NCBI RefSeq assembly: GCF_022012475.1
Contig: NZ_JAKLWS010000003.1
Coordinates: 1-64,000, forward strand
Length of the DNA stretch: 64,000 bases
Direction: 5' to 3'
Source: Rhodohalobacter sulfatireducens
Lineage (GTDB): Bacteria; Bacteroidota; Rhodothermia; Balneolales; Balneolaceae
Shown here: positions 8,701-17,149 of the stretch, piece after piece
Position numbering within the stretch: position 1 is the stretch's first letter
Layout of the letters: the number at the start of each line of letters is the position of its first letter
Program-made: the position numbers and the translations under genes
Notes under the pieces: generated by a model
Database searches by the model: none
Told to the model about the DNA's origin: nothing
Seen by the model: only the letters and a program-made list of their open reading frames with translations

Positions 8701-10982
8701 ATCAGTTCGAGGGCTGTGCTGTGCGCTGATGACTCGACCGCTTTTGTTCCCGCATGCAGATTGAGCCTGGCAAGATGAATTTTTTCTTTCGGGTCTTCAA
8801 TCAAACGGAGGCCTGTATTCAACTGGAAGACAATATCAAAGATTTTTTCATTTCGTTTTTCGCCGGTGATATTTCGATCAAGCAACCGGCCGATTTGAAG
8901 ATGCACTTTCGTTTTTTCCTCGTCATGTATAAGCGAATAGAACGACTGTTGAATTCTGTCGTGGATAAAGCTAAACTCAATCTTTTGATTTGTAAGATCG
9001 GTGTCTGTTAAGACTAACCGGTAGTTATTGTCTTTTGGAAGAATCAGGCTTTCGTCAATGGCGGGATCAAGGAGTTGGATCGTTTTATCGAGGGGAATTT
9101 CAGCGATAAGCCTGAGCAGATTCGCATCAAAACTGTTTCCAATACAAGCTGCTAATTTGATGATTTCCTGGGTTTTCTCGGGCAGTCGCTTGATTTTAGA
9201 CATCATCAAGTCAACGATATTATCAGAAAGCTGCAACCGGTTAATGGCTTCTAAATCCCAGGTCCACTCATCCTCATTTGGATCAAATGTCAGCAGTTCC
9301 TCGCTGTGCAGAGCCATTAAAAACTGCTTTAAGAAAATTGGATTCCCGCCGGTTTTCTCATAAACAAACTCAGCCAGAGCTTGGATTGACTTTTCCTCAA
9401 CAAAAAGTGCATCGGAAATAAACTCAGAAACATCACTTAACTCCAGGTTCCTGAGTTTCAGAAAAGAGAGTGGTATGAACTCTTTTTTTAGATTATCGAT
9501 GAAAATCTGGAAAGGGTGTGTGCTGTCTACTTCATTATCCCTGTAAGCTCCAATGACAAAAAAGTGGTGATTCTCCTTATCCTCCAGCCACCGGCTTATG
9601 AGATCGAGCGACGCTGAATCAGCCCACTGTAAATCATCAATAAAAATCAGAAGAGGCGAATTTTCACGAGAGATAGCATTAATAAACTGCCCGATAACGT
9701 AATTAAATCGGTTTTGGGCTTCCTGTCCGCTCAGTTCGGGTACCTCAGGCTGCTGACCGATAATAATTTCTATTTCCGGAATCAGGTTTACGATTAACTG
9801 GCCGAGGCCTTCTGTGGAGTCAAGAATAATTTCTTTCCACTCCTCTAATTTTTCTTCCTTTTCCGTTAGAATAATTCGCACCCATTCCGTCAGAGCTTTC
9901 TGAATAGCATAGTAGGGAATGTTTCGCTGGTATTGGTCGAACTTTCCGGAGATAAAGATGGCACCCTTTTTGGCAATATCTTTCTGAATCTCTTTCACAA
10001 GTGCTGATTTTCCAACACCGGGTTCCCCGTGGATCAGTACCATCTGCGGCTGAATCTGTCCAATGTGAGACAGTGATGAACTCAACTGCTGCAGCTGCTG
10101 GTCGCGCCCGTACAATTTTTGAGGAAGGATAAACCTTTGGTGGGTATGCTTTGTACCGAGCTTAAAAGCTTTGTTTAAAATTCCCTCTTCAAAATATTCG
10201 AGACATAATTCAAGATCGGCCCGGAGTGAGTAGGCGGATTGATATCGATCATCTGCATTTTTTGAAAGCAGTTTCATCAGGATGTCCGATAATGCAGAGG
10301 GTATGGTCTCATCAATCTTCTCGGGACGCTGAGGATTCACTGCCATGTGGGCATGAATAATTTCGAGGGGATCATTTGAAATAAACGGGAGCTGCCCGGT
10401 GAGCATCTCATAAAAAACAACACCCAGTGAATAGAGATCGGATCTAAAATCAACAACCCGGTTCATCCGTCCGGTCTGTTCAGGTGAGATGTAGGGCAAG
10501 TGTCCCTGCAGCATTTCCGGACTGCCCTGGTGGTTTATAATCAGATCGCGACGCGAAGCGATGCCAAAATCTATCAGGTAAACATCATCCTGATTTGTGA
10601 GGAGTATGTTTTTTGTGTTGATGTCTTTGTGGATTATTCCCTCATCATGAACAAGTCCCACAATACGGCTCAACTTGATTGCAAGATCCAAAAACTCCTC
10701 AATTGAAAACGATCTCTTTGCTAAAAAGTCTGCGAAAGAATCGCCTTCAATATATTCAAAGACAAGGGCCTCCCTGTTGTTTATGCGGGTTTTGTCAATT
10801 AGTTTCCGTACCCCCTCTATCCTGCAATCCTTTAGGATATTATACTCGTTGTTGAGCATCATAATAGTTTCGGGGTCGGGAAAATCTGCTTTGTATGATT
10901 TAACTAAAACCTCTCCCCGTTCGGCGAAATCCGATTGTCTCCACAGGCGGAAATTTTCATTTTCGTATAAAATGGGAGGCAT
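5739..10982 (-). CDS. Ser/Thr protein kinase - AAA ATPase - GAF - histidine kinase fusion
   Basis: This is a 1,747-residue cytoplasmic fusion. Residues about 10-260 are a eukaryotic-type protein kinase: Lys28 in VLVKSYK, catalytic loop IIHKDINTKNILL near 117-128 (HKD instead of HRD) and IDFG at 137-140. Residues about 290-560 form an AAA/NACHT-like ATPase with P-loop GEPGVGKS (about 319-326) and Walker B LLIFIDDLQWAD. A long helical, TPR-like region follows. After a Ser/Gly-rich linker near 1281-1293 come a GAF domain (about 1300-1450), a coiled coil, the HisKA box GIAHEIKNPLNF (His near 1510) and a HATPase with VNLCNNAFDAM and GTGLGLYI. The order matches the known trifunctional kinase/ATPase/sensor-kinase family. 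No membrane segment is seen. It is followed at 10 bp by a receiver gene. Confidence 0.95.
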   Translation of the reverse strand: MPPILYENENFRLWRQSDFAERGEVLVKSYKADFPDPETIMMLNNEYNILKDCRIEGVRKLIDKTRINNREALVFEYIEGDSFADFLAKRSFSIEEFLDLAIKLSRIVGLVHDEGIIHKDINTKNILLTNQDDVYLIDFGIASRRDLIINHQGSPEMLQGHLPYISPEQTGRMNRVVDFRSDLYSLGVVFYEMLTGQLPFISNDPLEIIHAHMAVNPQRPEKIDETIPSALSDILMKLLSKNADDRYQSAYSLRADLELCLEYFEEGILNKAFKLGTKHTHQRFILPQKLYGRDQQLQQLSSSLSHIGQIQPQMVLIHGEPGVGKSALVKEIQKDIAKKGAIFISGKFDQYQRNIPYYAIQKALTEWVRIILTEKEEKLEEWKEIILDSTEGLGQLIVNLIPEIEIIIGQQPEVPELSGQEAQNRFNYVIGQFINAISRENSPLLIFIDDLQWADSASLDLISRWLEDKENHHFFVIGAYRDNEVDSTHPFQIFIDNLKKEFIPLSFLKLRNLELSDVSEFISDALFVEEKSIQALAEFVYEKTGGNPIFLKQFLMALHSEELLTFDPNEDEWTWDLEAINRLQLSDNIVDLMMSKIKRLPEKTQEIIKLAACIGNSFDANLLRLIAEIPLDKTIQLLDPAIDESLILPKDNNYRLVLTDTDLTNQKIEFSFIHDRIQQSFYSLIHDEEKTKVHLQIGRLLDRNITGEKRNEKIFDIVFQLNTGLRLIEDPKEKIHLARLNLHAGTKAVESSAHSTALELIENGLRLMPENAWDEHYELMHRLSEKGAEAAYLMGEASKMDQLINSVIEHSKTPPEQKKVYMLRIDHLTSQNMLPEGLQAGLDILEKLGVDFPGNPKMFHILMGLTKTKWLLKGKQPEDLMQLEVMTDPNMTAALPILERIVPPAYMSGSNMFPLIVFKMVELSVKYGNMPYSAFGYGSYGISLSAVLGDYDGGYRFGQMALELVDKFDSEEYRVKVLFVTDCFLNHWKQHLSLSLDPLLESYKSGLKVGNLVGGIWAAYYYLLWQFYISEELSMLGEKVDSYKRTFDQLKQQAAYNRTSILQNVIQNLTGEDEIGVNLADHFDGGEEKMLKDLEGMNDKTSAYFYHSNKLLLHLLRLESDKALHHAEKTKVFEEAVAGLPDLTFTTFFASIAAIYHSLLENKPDALKSAKKSLKKLKKWSESAPENYLHKYLAVKAGLLAANGNIAEATTLFDKAIHHASEQKYAQVVAMVSELAARFCMANDLNVQGELFMNKAYRAYTFWGAEAKANMLLGEFEFLSTDGTSSSSSGSGSGGKRSGIFDLSTVVKASTSLSGEIRLNDLLRTLLKIVIENAGAQRAILIVNNDDKLEVVAEGTIKKIKILDGVSIKEFGKLPQSVVLYTLRTGEELIIPDASSHEKWSADEYIKKSNVKSLLCTLIKNQGKVKALLYLENNLTSNAFTKDRVELLNMLSGQIAISIENANLYSNLEEKVKERTSEIEKAYEDLKSAQEQLIQQEKLASLGQLTAGIAHEIKNPLNFVNNFSELSIELIDEAKSELTADSSQVLKDLLNDIEANLETVHRHGSRADVIIKSLLQHSRGSGVIMEPTEINPLLKEFVNLSYHGMRAGDRPFEVDIEFELDTSIGEVPLISEDFSRVVVNLCNNAFDAMREKLKSTLSESYSPKLFVRTIRSGSLINIIVEDNGTGIPKKLRKKILQPFFTTKKGTEGTGLGLYITNDIIRAHGGMLTIQSEENEFTRFVIELNINR

Positions 10983-11044
10983 AAATAACTATATATTTTT
11001 TTGATTCGCTGCTTCTGTGATAAAATCAACAGTTGTTTAAGCTT

Positions 11045-11959
11045 TTATTGAATAAAAGGATAAACTGGTTTTCCATCATCAATGAAAGACATCAATTCAG
11101 GTGTATTGTTGATTTTTGAAGCAGTTTCATAAAGTTCATCGGCATGCGGGAGTATCAATACATCGTCCAGAAAGTGGACCTCCAATTCCCCAACAGAGTG
11201 TTTTCTGCCTAAAATGATATCCTGTTCCTCTTTGCTCAGGGGATAGCTGGAGGGATAGAAAAAGTGATCGTTCACAATAAAATTGACTGCAAAACCCCTT
11301 GGATTAGCCAAAAATTCCCCTAACCTTCCAAAGGCAAAATGTTCCGCTTCAACCATCGCCTGGGCGTATAAAAGGCGGTATAGTACCATGTTGATAAACA
11401 CCTGCTCAGGGTGAATCTCTTCGTGAGCAAGTTCCGCATATTTATGATAGCCCGAAATGATACTGCTGTTATGGGCTTTGTACCAGTGTTTCGAGCTGGG
11501 TTCTTCAATAAAGTCAAGCCAGTGTTGAACCTGGATTTCAAGATCAGTAAGATTTTCTTCTTCCCAACCTGCCAGGTGTATGAGGGCAGCCAGTTCCGAC
11601 CAGTATATAAACTGAAGGTTCACCTCGCTCCACCACGGACTGCCTGCAGGATTGCTGTTGGGTGGATGTAACACTCCTCGTTCCTCCCAGTGCAAAAACG
11701 CGAGTTCTGAATTGCCAAATCCAAATCTGCTGAAATGGCCGTGACCAAATTCATCGTAGAATAGTTCTCGTATCTGGTATCTTTCATGCGGTTTGTCTCT
11801 AATCATTTCAATACGATGCGACGCAAGAGACTTCAGTGAATCCACAGAAACCCCTGTTAAATCGCTTGGGTACAGCAATTCCGGAGCGATGGGCTCTTGT
11901 TCAGGCGAACAATAGTCCATGAAAAACCCAAGTGCGAGAAGTAGAATAATTTTTTTCAC
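11045..11959 (-). CDS. Probable exported protein of unknown function, partner of the FAD oxidoreductase
   Basis: I do not recognise this 304-residue protein. It starts with a short hydrophobic segment (KKIILLLALGFF) ending near a cysteine (MDYC), which is a poor lipobox, so it may be a lipoprotein or a Sec-exported protein. The mature part is rich in Trp, Tyr and His, with clusters such as FYDEFGHGHF, NSSIISGYHKYAELAHEE and EAEHFAFGRLGEF. It begins one base after the stop of the 754-residue FAD oxidoreductase gene, so the two are translationally linked and probably act together. No catalytic motif is evident. Confidence 0.75.
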   Translation of the reverse strand: MKKIILLLALGFFMDYCSPEQEPIAPELLYPSDLTGVSVDSLKSLASHRIEMIRDKPHERYQIRELFYDEFGHGHFSRFGFGNSELAFLHWEERGVLHPPNSNPAGSPWWSEVNLQFIYWSELAALIHLAGWEEENLTDLEIQVQHWLDFIEEPSSKHWYKAHNSSIISGYHKYAELAHEEIHPEQVFINMVLYRLLYAQAMVEAEHFAFGRLGEFLANPRGFAVNFIVNDHFFYPSSYPLSKEEQDIILGRKHSVGELEVHFLDDVLILPHADELYETASKINNTPELMSFIDDGKPVYPFIQ

Positions 11960-11960
11960 A

Positions 11961-14225
11961 TTAAAAAATCTCTTTGTTGATTTCTAAACCTTGTGATTCG
12001 CGGATGGCGTGTGCAGCCCGAAGGCCTGCGGTTACGGCCCCTTCCATATGGCCTACGTTAAATCCAAAATCGATCCAGTCGCCGGTTAAAAACATGTTGC
12101 TGAACCCGGACTCATCAGCTTTTTTTCGGTATTGATTACTGTCCGGAACTGCCAGGACATACCTGTCGGAAGGCTCGATATTGAGCAGGAAGAACTGCTG
12201 GTAAAATTTCTCAATCGGGGTCATATCCTCTTTTTCTTCAAAAGGTGCCAGGTATTCAAAATTGAATCCCTGCGGGTTTTCGCGGCTTGTAGTATCCGGC
12301 CATAACCATCCCCCGTTTGATAAGAGCCACTGCTCGGTAATTCCCATCATCCGTGCCTGTTGAGTTTTTGGGAACCAGTGGTTTGAGAATGGCTCAATTG
12401 GAGAAGCGTCCGGAATGGTGCCGCACCAGTAACTCAGGTGTCCCGGTTTGAGATGCTCGGGCCATTTTTCCATATCTAAAATGAGGCTCATGTCTGTCCA
12501 GGAATAGAGATAGTTGGCGTAAATCACGGAGTTGGGTTCATCACCTTCTGCCATTCCCCAGTCCTCAACCTTGAAGCCCATCTCCCTGAGGGTTGGTTTC
12601 ATCCAAAGCTGAACCTGTGCGGTTTGAGTTGTTTCAACCTTATCAACCATGTTTTTCCAATCTTCTCTCTTATCAACAATTTCGCTGCAGATATGCTTAA
12701 GAGCTGCGACTGATATACCCAGCAATACCTGGTCGAAATCTTCTCCTTTTTCGAGTGTAAACTCCCGATAATTTTCCCAGTCGGCCCAGGAGCTTTCGAG
12801 GTTAACTTCATTTTCCCGAAGTTTTTCAGCCTGTTTGGTATCAATCTGATCATACAGCGGCTCTGCAGGCCAGGAATTAAGCCCGTCTATTTTTCGGAAT
12901 GGATTGTACTCGGTTATACCATCCCGAAGTTTTACCTGTTCAGCCATCGATATTTTTTCAATTTTGCCGCTGTCTGAATGGTGAACTTGCTGAACCTTAT
13001 GGAAAAATTTGAATTTCACTCCGCGATGCATCAGTACCTGGGTAATGGGCGTGATGATGGTATCGGCCGTTCCAGCCCTCAATTTCCAAACCAGGCATCC
13101 TTTGTAATCAACGGAAAGTAAAACCATTCTCAGGCCGATGTCAGCTGCAAGCAGCCCGGTACCTCCTTTTAGCATGTTTGCGAAAGCGCCTGTATACATA
13201 AAGCGAACTAACGGACAATCGAGCACCAATTCAGAGGCTCCATGTTTTTTCAGCCAATCCAGGTAGTTGTATTTATTGATATTTTGATAGTCAAACTCTC
13301 CTGTTTCGGGATTGTAAACATCGTGGAGAATCCCCGTTAAGCTAACCTCCATCCACTCTATCACAGAGATCACTCTTCGAACCTGGTCGTGTTTTTCGAT
13401 AGCGTGAGAAAACATTTTTTCGAACCAGTGTGTAAATTTAGAAAAGTGATCAACGACCTTTTCCAGTTCTTCCAGCTCAATTTTTTTAGCATTTTCGCCG
13501 GTTGTTCTTTCAATTTGCTTATCTATGATTTCCACTGCCTTGTGCAGCATTTTTACTTCAAGGGGTACAACCGTTTTCCGAAAAAGCTTTTTAATTCTAT
13601 TCAAAATTCGGCCCCACCAGCTTTTTCTGGACTTGTGCACGGCTTTCGTATCACCAAACTTCTGATTTACATCCAAAAGATGTTCCATCAGCTCCTTTCT
13701 CAGATATCCTTCGCCTTTTTGGTATGGTTCGCCAATAACCATCTGCAGGGCGATTCCGAGCACTTTTCTGATCAATTCCAAAGGTGTTGATTTACCGGCT
13801 GTTCCCGGTTCCTGGTCGTTCATGGGAAAAATAATGGGCCAGTTGATCCATTTGTCATCCCTGTGAGACCATTCCGTAAACAATGAGGCGTTGTCTGGCA
13901 CGATAGCCTCCGACCATTTTTTGAGCGGGCTGTCCGGATTTAAATTATGCTCTTCCTGGATATGATACGCATCCTTTACCATTCTGAACGCATTGTCGTA
14001 CCAGCCCTGGAAAATATGGATACCTTTTTCTTCAACCCTGTTGTGTAATCCGCGCCCGGTAGCGGTTTTGCCACCTAACCTCCAACCCATTTGGTAAACC
14101 GTAATCTCGTAATGGTCATCCCATCCCGGATAGTCCGTTAATTCATATACAGAGGAGAGAGCACTGAGCCCCCCGCCGAGTACTGCTATTTTCTTTCTCT
14201 TTGAATCTTTTTCGGGTCCTTTCAT
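11961..14225 (-). CDS. FAD-dependent oxidoreductase, amine-oxidase/phytoene-desaturase-like
   Basis: This 754-residue protein opens with a dinucleotide-binding motif, KIAVLGGGLSALSSVYEL (about residues 12-29). A family signature MGWRLGGKTATGR then EEKGIHIFQGWYDN follows, like the substrate-loop region of phytoene desaturases and amine oxidases. The C-terminal FAD-closing segment is FLTGDWIDFGFNVGHMEGAVTAG. The middle (about 150-330) carries a lysine-rich helical insert, which makes it longer than usual desaturases. No signal peptide is seen, so it is probably cytoplasmic. It is followed immediately by the unknown exported protein. Substrate is unknown; carotenoid-like or amine oxidation are both open. 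Family assignment is firm, function is not. Confidence 0.85.
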   Translation of the reverse strand: MKGPEKDSKRKKIAVLGGGLSALSSVYELTDYPGWDDHYEITVYQMGWRLGGKTATGRGLHNRVEEKGIHIFQGWYDNAFRMVKDAYHIQEEHNLNPDSPLKKWSEAIVPDNASLFTEWSHRDDKWINWPIIFPMNDQEPGTAGKSTPLELIRKVLGIALQMVIGEPYQKGEGYLRKELMEHLLDVNQKFGDTKAVHKSRKSWWGRILNRIKKLFRKTVVPLEVKMLHKAVEIIDKQIERTTGENAKKIELEELEKVVDHFSKFTHWFEKMFSHAIEKHDQVRRVISVIEWMEVSLTGILHDVYNPETGEFDYQNINKYNYLDWLKKHGASELVLDCPLVRFMYTGAFANMLKGGTGLLAADIGLRMVLLSVDYKGCLVWKLRAGTADTIITPITQVLMHRGVKFKFFHKVQQVHHSDSGKIEKISMAEQVKLRDGITEYNPFRKIDGLNSWPAEPLYDQIDTKQAEKLRENEVNLESSWADWENYREFTLEKGEDFDQVLLGISVAALKHICSEIVDKREDWKNMVDKVETTQTAQVQLWMKPTLREMGFKVEDWGMAEGDEPNSVIYANYLYSWTDMSLILDMEKWPEHLKPGHLSYWCGTIPDASPIEPFSNHWFPKTQQARMMGITEQWLLSNGGWLWPDTTSRENPQGFNFEYLAPFEEKEDMTPIEKFYQQFFLLNIEPSDRYVLAVPDSNQYRKKADESGFSNMFLTGDWIDFGFNVGHMEGAVTAGLRAAHAIRESQGLEINKEIF

Positions 14226-14400
14226 ATGATCATTTGTTAGAGCAGCGGCATTGCATGCGCAGAGGTTAAACTACACCGCCGGAATTTATATCTTAAGTGT
14301 TGTTTTGGAAAAGCTTAAATCTTCAAGTCTTCCACACATATATACATCAATTATTTTTCTTTTTGAAACAAAATTCGATTGAATTTCCTCAAATATTAAT

Positions 14401-14430
14401 AAAAGCGGCCTAAGTAATTGGACCGCTTTT
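14401..14430 (-). terminator. Rho-independent terminator after the cysteine-rich lipoprotein gene
   Basis: AAAAGCGG(CC) and (GG)ACCGCTTTT form a strong stem around a loop of about 9 bases, 15 bp past the stop of the 14445 gene. T-rich sequence flanks both sides, so it may work in both directions. The remaining 170 bp up to 14225 hold no visible gene. Confidence 0.75.
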
Positions 14431-14444
14431 TCTTATTCAATTTC

Positions 14445-15014
14445 TTAAATACGGCTGTCTTTCCCGGTATTCACAAATCGAATGCACTGTCCCTGGTTTT
14501 TGAACCCGTACTCATCCCATTGGCCATTTTTGCAGTCAGCTTTGTTCTCGGGATTAAAATAGCAAGCAGTAGATCCCGGGCTAAAATTTGTACTACCTTC
14601 TGGACAAATAGAACATACGGCGGCGCCCGAAATGTTTGAGAATTTACCAATAGGACAAAGTTCAGCCTGAGCTGCACCTTCACTGCTTACAAAAGATCCG
14701 GGTTGGGCAACTTTGCATGCAGCTTGTCCAGTTTCATCCTGATACGTGCCTATTTCGCAAGGTAATGCTTGTGTAGCTCCTGCTTCAGGGACATATTTTC
14801 CAACAGGCGCGGGTTCACAAGGTGTGTTTCCTGTGGCACTATAATAACCGGGTTCACAAGGTGTTTCGACGTTTGCAGCAGTAGTTATCTGTGCCGATTG
14901 AATACCTTCGTTGGAGGTGCCGGCGATATCCTGGTTACAGCTTACAACGGTTACGCACAGCAGGAAAAGTGCAATCATACTCCCTGTTTTGGAGAATTTT
15001 ATTAAAGGTTTCAT
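14445..15014 (-). CDS. Cysteine-rich lipoprotein with ephrin-receptor-like (GCC2/GCC3) repeats
   Basis: The start is taken as the ATG at 15014 (189 residues); a TTG two codons upstream is possible. A signal peptide ends in a clear lipobox, VVSC. After a short linker come about four repeats of the kind PCEPGYYSATGNTPCEPAP, CEIGTYQDETGQAAC, CPIGKFSNISGAAVC and CPEGSTNFSPGSTAC. Their spacing matches the cysteine-rich GCC2/GCC3 or ephrin-receptor-like repeats better known from eukaryotic surface proteins. Disulfides would form after export, so a surface or periplasmic binding role is inferred. The linker shares the tetrapeptide GIQS with the lectin-like lipoprotein gene just upstream. Strong terminators follow both genes, so they are probably separate transcripts. 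Confidence 0.85.
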   Translation of the reverse strand: MKPLIKFSKTGSMIALFLLCVTVVSCNQDIAGTSNEGIQSAQITTAANVETPCEPGYYSATGNTPCEPAPVGKYVPEAGATQALPCEIGTYQDETGQAACKVAQPGSFVSSEGAAQAELCPIGKFSNISGAAVCSICPEGSTNFSPGSTACYFNPENKADCKNGQWDEYGFKNQGQCIRFVNTGKDSRI

Positions 15015-15176
15015 GAGCAATCTATTAGTTGAATGGGTGCAGGTGTCAGCTTAAGATCAAGATATCTGACAGAAATGTAGTTTTTAAATACGGTAATAAT
15101 GTCGCATACAAGAAGGAGAGAATCTTGTACTTATTGAGCAAATCTTTGGACTATTTAATCCATTGGGCGTTCAAAC

Positions 15177-15205
15177 AAAAAAGGAGGTGATTTGTTATCA
15201 CCTCC
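15177..15205 (-). terminator. Strong Rho-independent terminator after the lectin-like lipoprotein gene
   Basis: On the minus strand GGAGGTGAT, loop AACAA, ATCACCTCC form a perfect 9-bp stem followed by six T. It lies about 30 bp past the stop of the 15234 gene. Confidence 0.92.
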
Positions 15206-15233
15206 CGTTTCTTCAATTGATAAATTGATGAAC

Positions 15234-16325
15234 TTAATGTATCTGGAAGTTTCCTTTCCCAACGACTAATGAAGCTCCGAAAGCGGGTCCGAATACATCT
15301 TCGGTCGGCTGGAGTGTACAGAAGCTGGCAAGATTAAGATCTTCGCCTGTACCCGGATTAGACTCAGTTGCATAGAATCCAACCAGGTCATCATCAGCAT
15401 TTTTGCCTTGTCCGTTATCAACTATACGCCAGAGAAATGTGATGCCTGTTGGAATAATGGATTCATCCGATGATTGGGTAACCCGGGTACCGATCCAGGC
15501 ATTGTTGCCCCATACACTAAGGCAGGTTGATTCCATATGGAACGAAATTTTTGATCCGTCAGGATTTTGCAGGCTGCTTTGGGCCTGTCCTTTTACTACC
15601 AAATCACCGCCTTTTTGTGCATTAAATCCATAAATACGTTTTTGGATATCGCCATTACCTGTAACAACACGGATCACCTGTCCGCCCCCCGTAACCTTGG
15701 TTGGGCATTCGTATTCAACGACATATCCTTCAACAGCATAGAATGTTTCCCCATTATTTTCGAATGAGGTTGAATTTCCGTTCTGATCATTCCATCCTCC
15801 GTCTCCACCAGCGAATATTGTTGGAAGAAAATGAATGGAATTTTCATCAACAGCATTTGCATTGTTCGGTTCTCCTAAACGCCAGTTCGTATAGAAAAAT
15901 GTTTCGCCGGTTACCCACTCCCAGCCCCCTGCTGGTTCATCGGAACCGGATGCTTGAGAACCGCCCAGCCAGTAACCACCTTCTACAGCGTTCGGAAATG
16001 TATTAACGATCCAATCCTGTTCATTTTGTGAAGTTATCGTTGCCAGGTGAGCTTCGCATTTACCATAGCTAAGTTCTTGAGCAGCGACATTGGCATCATC
16101 CCAGGTAATACCAAGATCCTCTATTGCTGAGTAATAATTCCCGTTGTGCTCGTTGTAAACAAGACCTTCGGGTACACTTTTACCAAGAGCATCGACACCT
16201 AATTCCGATTGAATGCCATCGCCAGTATTCGTAGGCAGGGATGATTGGTCGCATGCTGCAACCAAAAGTAAAATTGGCAAAATCCATAAGACAGTATTTT
16301 TCAGACTTTTTAATTTGTTATTCAT
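15234..16325 (-). CDS. Lipoprotein with C-type lectin domain
   Basis: This 363-residue protein has a signal peptide ending in lipobox LLVAAC. Residues about 60-210 are a C-type lectin-like domain: YWLGGSQ, GGWEWVTGETFFYTNW, the sugar-type motif EPN in RLGEPNNAN, GGWNDQ (WND box) and a closing VEYEC. In animal lectins EPN goes with mannose-type ligands; whether that holds here is inference. The rest starts with TGGGQVIRV and resembles the all-beta Post-COAP type domain found in exported proteins, ending in Asp-rich loops that may bind Ca. The sequence GDGIQS after the lipobox recalls the neighbouring cysteine-rich lipoprotein. A surface carbohydrate- or particle-binding role is likely. Confidence 0.88.
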   Translation of the reverse strand: MNNKLKSLKNTVLWILPILLLVAACDQSSLPTNTGDGIQSELGVDALGKSVPEGLVYNEHNGNYYSAIEDLGITWDDANVAAQELSYGKCEAHLATITSQNEQDWIVNTFPNAVEGGYWLGGSQASGSDEPAGGWEWVTGETFFYTNWRLGEPNNANAVDENSIHFLPTIFAGGDGGWNDQNGNSTSFENNGETFYAVEGYVVEYECPTKVTGGGQVIRVVTGNGDIQKRIYGFNAQKGGDLVVKGQAQSSLQNPDGSKISFHMESTCLSVWGNNAWIGTRVTQSSDESIIPTGITFLWRIVDNGQGKNADDDLVGFYATESNPGTGEDLNLASFCTLQPTEDVFGPAFGASLVVGKGNFQIH

Positions 16326-16927
16326 GATCTTTTTTTTGCTTTGATTGGTTTATTCTTGATTATTCCAAACCTGGTAATATGCTTGCCCATACCAAGTAGA
16401 TGGTGATATTTTTAAACACCATTCCTTAATTTCGATTTATAGAGATCGAAATCTATCCTTCCCGATCGTTTAGTGATATTAATCGGTTGTCTAAAGTCAG
16501 TCCATTCTTTATCTGACTTCAAAATCAGCCGGCAACTCTGGAAAAGCTGTTTGCCTCAATAGATTTGAATCTTGGAGAGAAAGTAGACAGTACTTAAATA
16601 CTGAAAATTCTAAAGGCCTGGTTAGGATTTTCTGACCTAATATTAGGACTAATGAGTTAATTTTCTATCAAAAGTGTACTTTAAGATAATGGTCCAATCA
16701 ATTTTCTGATTAAGCAACTTCTGGATAAGTAATAGGATGAATTACTTAGAAAAGACTGAGTTTAAAATTATTTGATAAACGGTTTTGGTTCAGAATTTGA
16801 ATAGCTTTTTGTTGTCGCAGAAAGCCAAAACCTTACTTTCTCTGCGTTGACTGTATCGAATGATTTAAAAAGAACAATCGACCCTCAATCAACGTCGATT
16901 AGTGGTGGAAGATATATTTTCCAGACC
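16326..16927. other. Gene-free, AT-rich interval
   Basis: I see no convincing coding frame, repeat or RNA structure in these 600 bp. The end near 16326 should hold the promoter of the lectin-like lipoprotein gene, but I cannot point to boxes with confidence. Confidence 0.5.
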
Positions 16928-17149
16928 TCAATCATCAGCCAACTCTTTTATATCCAAAATGATATTGCTGATAAATGCTATACCGTAGTTCCTTGATTCA
17001 GATGCAGTATGATTCTCCAGCTCGTATGTGATAGTAGCTTCCTCAAAGTTATGCATCACCATTTCAATACCGGTGAGTTTCCAATCTTCTTCGTTATTCT
17101 TTGGGACCCACCATAAAAATCGTTTAAAATCTAATTGTGGCCGGCTTAT
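16928..17149 (-). pseudogene. Possible gene remnant or tiny reading frame
   Basis: A frame open for 73 codons on the minus strand encodes a protein-like sequence with segments RFLWWVPKNNEEDWKL and VMHNFEEATITYELENHT, ending ELADD then TGA. It overlaps the end of the flavoprotein gene in another frame and has no ATG until about 28 residues in. It could be the 3' end of a decayed gene or a short protein of about 45 residues. I do not recognise it. Confidence 0.25.
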
